Below, piece by piece: positions 20,740 to 26,239 of a stretch of DNA of 26,239 nt (its first letter is position 1; each line of letters opens with the position of its first letter). The position numbers were made by a program, and so were the translations under genes. Source of the DNA: Hofstenia miamia. Taxonomy: Eukaryota > Xenacoelomorpha > Acoela > Hofsteniidae. The stretch spans positions 473,719 to 499,957 of the forward strand of contig CABFPE010000020.1 of assembly GCA_900660155.1 (NCBI GenBank), written 5' to 3'. Below the pieces are notes generated by a model. The model saw only the letters and a list, made by a program, of their open reading frames with translations, searched no databases and had not been told where the DNA came from.

Positions 20740-20960
20740 TCCAGCTTACTATAGCCTCCTACAACTGATGGAAAACTTGCGCATTCATGCAGTAAATATA
20801 CATTACAAATATAATTTTTTGGCTCGAAAATTGTAAATTTATTAGTTATAGTGGTATTTTTAGAAAATCGCGATAATCCAACTGATGGCCAGGCATTCAA
20901 ATCATTATAGACATTCTCTCGTTTTCCACCCCATAGCATTTTACCATAACAATATTCAAT
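20740..20960 (-). CDS. Candidate internal exon of an unknown - strand gene
   Basis: On the minus strand an acceptor-like TTTCATAG ends at 20961. It is followed by an open frame with no stop through two potential donors, A|GTAAGC (exon end 20750) and GA|GTATAT (exon end 20740). The translation includes GKMLWGGKRENVYNDLNAWP, SVGLSRFSKNTTITNKFTIF and NYICNVYLLHECASFPSVVG. Several Asn-X-Thr and Cys residues would fit an extracellular protein, but there is no signal peptide here and no family was recognised. The 20740 donor keeps frame with the downstream terminal exon. It could also be a chance ORF or an old pseudogene. Confidence 0.33.
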
Positions 20961-22375
20961 CTATGAAATTCGAAATTACATTTAACCAAATTTAACAATC
21001 TCTACTATTTTATCTTACCAAAATATAAAATTTCAAACTTATTATATTAATTTATATTATGCCTAAGGTTTTTCTATTTCCATCCATTTAAAACAATCAA
21101 TCATAGAGCCCATGAAAATTCTAAATCATCTGCATTTTGAATAAACAAATAACATATTTGTAGCGACATTCAATTAACAGTTAGTCCCATTTTGAAATAA
21201 TTTTCACACTAAAAACTCGACAAAAGATCAAAATAAACACAAAGAATTTTTTGTTTTCTTCATTACTAATTCAGCAAAAACACTAGCAGGTACATATACT
21301 TCCAATTATGTTGATAATATCATTGAATGTACTATTTGTAGAAATTTTGTTTCTTTTGTATAATTTTCGCCTTTTAAACATCAGATGTAAATTTATTCTG
21401 AAGAAGTGTAATTATGTAGCATTATATTAATTATTTAGTGTATTAATTTTGCAGAAAACAATAATCTGCATGAGCATTAACACGCCACCTTGTGGAATTT
21501 GTCAGTTTAATTTTGTGTAGTGAAACATAGTACCATTACAAATAATGCAGTTAGTCTGCCAAAATGCTTTCAAAATTTATTTAGTCTCTTGTTTTACTCA
21601 AATCAGGTTGCTTTTTATTTTAACATTCACACTGTTATTCAATTAGCTTTTGCAACTTAATGCTTGTTTACCCTAGAAAATTTCACACATTCAGGCAAAG
21701 TTATTTACAGAAGACTTAGTAGTACTAATGTTGAATACTATCACCATGTATCATCACTCACCATGGCTTATTCAAATTAGGATTACTTGAGTCTATTGAA
21801 AAAAGTAAATTTATTACACATTTGTTGTTTTTTATACACAAAACTTCGAGGAAATAAAAATTTGAGAAAAATGAAGTTCAGGATTTCAGGAATACCGAGA
21901 AAATATGAATATGTGATCACGCACTCACTTGAAATAGCATTTAGGAGGAGATCTTAACGAGATCTTCTAGTGGTAATCCTAAATTACATACTTCCAAAAA
22001 TATTACATCCACACCTCAGAACATTCAATTTTTATAATCATATGTTGTTCTTTAGAAATGATTATTTTTTTAGTACCGAAGCAGATCTTGTGTAATAAAT
22101 TTATGAATAGGCTATAACAAAGAAGAAATCCCATGATACAGTTTGAAAACACAATAGTCAGAGGATATTTTTGTAGATATGGAAAAGCTAAGTGAGAGTT
22201 ATAATTTCATATTAATTCAGTCTTTAATTGTTAAATTACAAAAGTAAAATACGATTTGAATATTCACGATTCTACTTGTTGAGTGATTTTGTGTTTGTAG
22301 CCATTTCTGAAACAAACAGCTGTAAAATTGTTTAGGAAAGCTGCAACACATTGGTTACAACTATCTCCTTTTTAG
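20961..22375. other. AT-rich stretch with no firm gene
   Basis: No recognisable coding region. Just before the 22376 exon candidate, 22301-22375 holds a short open frame (LKQTAVKLFRKAATHWLQLS) between TTTGTAG and the next acceptor, which could be a small exon or chance. A CTCF-like string lies at 21482-21495. Confidence 0.4.
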
Positions 22376-22620
22376 ACATTCCAAAAATTCTACAAAAAAT
22401 GGTGAACCTAAATTTTGCGACAGTGAATTAAATATAAACCTCAGTAATGTACATTGCAAAATATCAATGACTCCTGGTATGCTGTGGAGTATATTGACAA
22501 ATATTCCAAAATACAATACATTCGAAAATTTTACGAAGACAACAATCCACAATTTTTGGAGTTTGAAAATTGATAATTGTATTGAATTGTATTAAAATCT
22601 TTGTTTAATAATAAAATAAA
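22376..22620 (+). CDS. Candidate 3' terminal exon, possibly frameshifted
   Basis: A good acceptor (CTATCTCCTTTTTAG, ending at 22375) opens a 72-codon frame to a stop at 22593-22595. Two overlapping AATAAA signals follow at 22610-22620. The first part reads NGEPKFCDSELNINLSNVHC. At the A-run 22458-22461 a second frame takes over with more convincing composition (NINDSWYAVEYIDKYSKIQY, then IRKFYEDNNPQFLEFEN, stop 22571-22573). Either frame could be used, or a one-base deletion has joined them into a pseudogene. The product is not recognised. The secreted-protein gene starts ~350 bp downstream on the same strand. Confidence 0.35.
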
Positions 22621-22943
22621 TTGAAAATTGATTTTTATGTAGGACCGTTAAGACTATATATTTTCATGATCTTCAAAAATGCAGTTTTTTTATATTTTTG
22701 TCGAAACAAATCTACTAAATTTTCCAAAAAATATTAATTAGGAACTTAGTTGAGAAAGAACAGCGTCATAACTTAGGCTTAAACTGGTCTTGGACAGTGC
22801 TAGTCTACTTATATTTAACCAGGCACAAAACATGAAGCCATGTCTAACAGAAGGAGATCATCATTTAAGATTGAAAACGAAGTAATGATTCTTAGTTTTT
22901 AAAATCATGTTTGTGTAAATCTAAAAAAATATTTATGCTTAGG

Positions 22944-23393
22944 ATGTCAAAGTTCTTTGCAATTTTCATTTTTATTCTACTGATGGCTTCTCCAATTACA
23001 TGTGAAGAACCACTTTTTCTGCGGAATCTGTATTCGTCTCCGAATGTAGTGAAATACTTGTTTTATTGCCAGAATACCCAAGAATCTAAGGTTAGCAATG
23101 GTGTTGTAACTGCAAATTTGCACCCGGGTGCAATGGGTGAATACGCAATTGCTGAATTGCTTAATACAATAATGTTCTATCACGATAAGAAATATTACGA
23201 CGATGGAATAAATGCCTTTTGGTCGGCTATTATCCATATCGCTCGTCTATATCCAGAATCAGCATTTCATGAATATGCAAAGTCACTTAGTCCGGGAGTA
23301 CAAACGATAAAACGTGTTGTCCCTGAAACTTGGAATGCTAATCGAGCATGGCTTTGGAAAAGTGAAAAGGAAGTAAAAATACTTGTAGTTTAA
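22944..23393 (+). CDS. Small predicted secreted protein, family unknown
   Basis: This is the cleanest intact ORF in the window: 149 codons from the ATG at 22944 (AGGATGT, A at -3). An alternative in-frame ATG at 22935 adds three residues. The open frame extends upstream to a TTG at 22911, but the ATGs fit a eukaryote better. Residues 1-20 (MSKFFAIFIFILLMASPITC) form a classic signal peptide, probably cleaved before EEPLF. The mature part is about 129 residues with few Cys. It carries LHPGAMGEYAIAELLNTIMF, a charged YHDKKYYDDGINAFWSAII stretch, HIARLYPESAFHEYAKSL and a C-terminal ETWNANRAWLWKSEKEVKIL region. It has no second membrane segment and no recognised domain. AATAAA occurs at 23597-23602. 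A single-exon gene or the coding exon of a spliced one are both possible. Confidence 0.62.
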   Translation: MSKFFAIFIFILLMASPITCEEPLFLRNLYSSPNVVKYLFYCQNTQESKVSNGVVTANLHPGAMGEYAIAELLNTIMFYHDKKYYDDGINAFWSAIIHIARLYPESAFHEYAKSLSPGVQTIKRVVPETWNANRAWLWKSEKEVKILVV

Positions 23394-23663
23394 GGAACTA
23401 CGGAACTACTCTACTTGTATATATTGTAATTTATATATTATATCTTCAATGTAAATATACTGAATAGAATACCTAAATACTTTTTCCTCTACAAGTTCTT
23501 ATTGTGACATTGGTGTAGTACGCACAAATTAACAAATTTTGTTTGAAATACAACAGCTTACATTTAGTTCTGAAATTTGAAAGAAATTATTTTTAAAATA
23601 AATTTAAAATGTGAAGGATAGGTCTATTGTATTAAAAAAACTTCCAAACTTCCACAACTAACA
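23394..23663. other. 3' flank of the secreted-protein ORF
   Basis: AT-rich, with one AATAAA hexamer at 23597-23602 about 200 bp after the stop, a plausible polyadenylation signal. Nothing else was seen. Confidence 0.4.
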
Positions 23664-23903
23664 GTGAAATGCTTTGACGCTGTTACATGTCATACACTAA
23701 TTGATTCAAATTTTTATCAACTTAATAACCCAAAGGACGTAATGGTAAGCTGGTGCAAGGACAACCCTGTGATTCTCAACTTCTCTAAATCCAATCAAAT
23801 GGTCATTGGTAAGCATGCAAAAATCCACTCTTTAAAGAACTCAATAAAATCGTTTGTAAAAATCTTGGTACTTACAATCACTTCTCAAATTGTAAGCCAT
23901 TAA
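23664..23903 (+). pseudogene. LINE (non-LTR retrotransposon) reverse transcriptase fragment
   Basis: A short frame reads VTCHTLIDSNFYQLNNPKDV, MVSWCKDNPVILNFSKSNQM, VIGKHAKIHSLKNSI. It matches the region just after the catalytic FADD box of LINE RTs (pattern: D-x-x-x-L-Q-x-D-L-x-x-x-x-x-W-C-x-x-N-x-x-x-L-N-x-x-K-x-x-x-M). The FADD box itself and the rest of the RT are absent, so this is a small dead insert of a jockey/CR1-like type. The clade cannot be fixed from this length. Confidence 0.65.
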
Positions 23904-24051
23904 TGGGCCGATAGAGAGGTATGGTAGTTACTTTTATGACAGATGACTGCTGGTGAATTTGTGGACCGGTGATTTATATCCTACAATTATGTCACTCAAA
24001 ATACTGCGGTATCGGTATGATTGAAAACCAATAGCATATTTCGCATTATAA

Positions 24052-24080
24052 ATATATATATATATATATATACATATATA
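24052..24080. repeat. (TA)n microsatellite
   Basis: An alternating AT tract interrupted once by TATACATATATA. Confidence 0.9.
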
Positions 24081-24710
24081 ATATGATAAAAATTATAAGG
24101 GCTCATATTTACTATATAAAATAACTAAGAAGAACAATAGATGTCTTGAATGCGAAGTAATTACTAAAGCTGTTATCCTTTTACAGCAAACTATAAATTT
24201 AGACCTTATGAATTTTTTATTTCAAAATTTGAAATTAGTTGGCTTTAAATTGCTTTAAGCATATATAATAAATCATAAATTTGAAAACAAAACTAAAGAA
24301 AACAGTTTTTGAAGTGTGGTATACTTAAAGCTAATTTTATTGAATGTTAGTCGTTAGATATAGACAAGTGCAACCCTAAAAAAATTTTTATAGGACCACT
24401 TTATTATTCAACATTTTTAAATAAATTTATGTTATACATAGCAATGTGATGAAGCTTTCGACCATAAAATGATTGTGTGTGGGCGCAAATGTATAGCTAA
24501 TTTTTTAAGAAAAATCTATAAATAGCTTGTTTTTATGAAGGTATTTATGACAACACCTTGTGCTCTAATCAGCCATATAATTGTAGACTTAATAGATTAT
24601 AAACCTTTTTTAAGAAATTTCTTAAGTTTTACCAACATTTTTCGAATTCGGACAGAAATATTCCAAGTTTTTATTCTACAAGAATTGACTCGCAAGTTTG
24701 CAATAAATAA

Positions 24711-24740
24711 ATATATATATATATCTATATATATATATAA
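24711..24740. repeat. (TA)n microsatellite
   Basis: An alternating AT tract with one C interruption. Confidence 0.9.
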
Positions 24741-25984
24741 TTCAATTTTTCGGCATCAGTATTTTTCGTCACTGTCAAAATACCTCGGTATCGCATTCGC
24801 AAGCTATTTTGTTTTTGATTGCAGAGCATTACCTAATATGTAAAAAAACAACAATTTTTTATTGATAAATAGTTAAAAAAACAACTTAAACAAACACAAG
24901 CCAAATAAGAGCAAAGTATATCCTTGAGATCCTATCAAGCCAATTCAATACTAAATGTTAGCTAAAATTTGAAAAATGCTTCACTTATAGATGATAAAGA
25001 TAATCATACAAATATGCAAAAATTAGCAAAAGTTTTAAATTTTAGAATTAATTGCAATTTTTGATTACTGATTTCTTAAATCCTGAAAAAATCTTTTCGC
25101 TCAATCTTAACTTTTTTATATAATTTTAAGGTGCCCAAATACACATGAATAAATTATTTAAAAATTCACTTTATGTTAAAATTTTATACACACTAAAAAT
25201 TTCACGAAAGCATTTCGTAATTCTTTTCTTATATTAAAATGACCTAGAAATCAAGATAATGAAGTGAGCTTTCCTCATCGATTATTGACGCCTAAGTTTG
25301 GCACTGATGCCACCCAGTGGTACATCAATAGGCCAGTTTTCACAAATACAATATGTTCGCTCCAGCAGCCTACTGATGGTGGCCAATATTATATTATAAT
25401 ATTTAATTCATAGTTTGGTATAATTTCATTACGAAAGAAACCCTTAAGTATCGAAAATTGATTTCTTAATAACTTTTGAACAACCGCACCGATTTCTATA
25501 ATCCTTATTTTATATGAATCCGTGAATCTTGCAGCTTATAAAAAATATTGTTTGCTTGACTTTGTAATGTGATCTTTTCATTGGAGCTCTATAAAGCTGG
25601 AAGCATTGGATTTTGGCGAGAATTTTTCTAAATCGTGGATTTAGGTGATCACATCAAAATCAATAGGGTGTCGTCACAAATTTCCTGTACTAATTAATAA
25701 GATACTGTGTTAAATATAAATCTGAGATCAGTCTTCGTCATAGGAATCCACATAGTAGTCTACATATAGTAGTATAATATATAATAATTTTGGATGAATA
25801 CATTGTTTTGTATCGAAGAGTTTCATTTCAATAATATCATGATGAACTACTATCTCATGTTTTCTCTTGCAAATGAATACTTGAATTTCTAGATATTAGT
25901 ACTGCAAATAATAAGAATTTGTGAATTTCTATTAAATGTTTTACCTATACATTCTCTGCTAGTCGGAATAAATTGATGAGTTTT

Positions 25985-26239
25985 AAAAAAATTCGACATA
26001 CGTTCTTTTTAAAATTTCTGTCTTAGTCAGATTTTCTTTTACGATTATTCCTTATTAGTTGTTGAAAAAAAACATGCCTAAGACGAATTTTTAACGTTGG
26101 TTTGCAAAACAAAATATCTCAAAAAACACTGATTTTCCTAACTAGGGTAAGGTTGGAAGTTTGTATCCTAAAGATTGAACACCTTAAAGCAAACCATTGA
26201 AATCCTTATACAGTGCGAATAATCAGAATAACTGGTATA
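25985..26239 (+). repeat. Right copy of the ~250 bp direct repeat, cut by the window edge
   Basis: Same-orientation homolog of 878-1130, diverged by roughly 10-15% with small indels. It runs to the last base of the window at the shared AACTGGTATA, so its true 3' extent is unknown. Confidence 0.85.

Larger units (their letters stand above)
23991..24793. repeat. Pair of 26 bp direct repeats flanking TA microsatellites
   Basis: GTCACTCAAAATACTGCGGT continuing ATCGGT (23991-24016) and GTCACTGTCAAAATACCTCG continuing GTATCG (24768-24793) are near-matches about 780 bp apart, each next to a TA microsatellite on its inner side. The shared core ATAC..CGGTAT is an imperfect palindrome. This could be two ends of a decayed element. 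Confidence 0.4.
23904..25984. other. AT-rich intergenic stretch with microsatellites
   Basis: No gene was supported. It contains TA microsatellites (24052-24080 and 24711-24740), a pair of near-identical CGGTATCG-containing strings (23991-24016 and 24768-24793), and a GC-richer patch at 25285-25390 with a CTCF-like string at 25307-25320. The open frame at 24535-24843 runs through a TA repeat and looks spurious. Confidence 0.45.

Noticed and set aside
22977..23237. 86-codon minus-strand ORF
   Set aside because: Antisense of the secreted-protein gene, which has a signal peptide and better composition.
24535..24843. 102-codon + strand ORF
   Set aside because: It runs through a TA microsatellite (Tyr/Ile repeats) and shows no domain.
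1..26239. CRISPR array, tRNA, rRNA or bacterial operon
   Set aside because: No regularly spaced repeats, no tRNA B-box with cloverleaf potential and no rRNA-like blocks were found; gene structure is eukaryotic.

Overview
The window is AT-rich eukaryotic DNA, most likely from an invertebrate animal. It carries remnants of several transposon classes found in animals: a Ty3/gypsy LTR retrotransposon, a Merlin (ISXO2-like) DNA transposon, a Tc1-like transposon and a LINE. Exon-like blocks are bounded by AG/GT splice signals and AATAAA polyadenylation signals, and there are no operons, no ribosome binding sites and no bacterial gene density. I cannot name the species. No tRNA, rRNA or CRISPR array was seen.

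Layout. 1-2850 is gene-free AT-rich DNA with simple repeats and one copy of a 250 bp direct repeat (878-1130) whose partner ends the window (25985-26239). 2863-3216 is a decayed Merlin transposase. 3600-13298 is a nest of LTR-retrotransposon pieces. On the + strand lies a broken ORF of unknown function (3600-5359) followed by LTR A (5439-6373). On the - strand lies a decayed Ty3/gypsy element: LTR C 12155-13298, primer-binding site, coiled-coil Gag 10407-11775, then RT, RNase H and integrase down to about 7150, and truncated LTR B 6469-7122. Its RT domain is split by a solo LTR (D, 8763-9931) of the same family in the opposite orientation. 13299-13760 is a fragment of an unidentified, transposase-like protein cut by LTR C.

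13761-18780 is mostly featureless, apart from a candidate non-autonomous element with TGGAAA-rich ends (16758-17701) and a small GC-rich patch. 18780-20180 holds two overlapping fragments of a Tc1-like element. They share about 235 nearly identical bases and are separated by a single N, a TA microsatellite and a candidate - strand exon (19424-19624). 20446-20960 looks like the last two exons of a - strand gene. On the + strand, 22376-22595 looks like a terminal exon, possibly frameshifted, and 22944-23393 is the best intact protein gene, a small predicted secreted protein of unknown family. 23664-23903 is a LINE reverse transcriptase scrap. The rest to 25984 is AT-rich with microsatellites.

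No pathway or working gene system can be assembled here. All transposon proteins are broken by stops, frameshifts, deletions or lost catalytic residues. The parts that may still be expressed host genes are the secreted-protein ORF and the three exon-like blocks, none of which I recognise. All alignments were made by eye.
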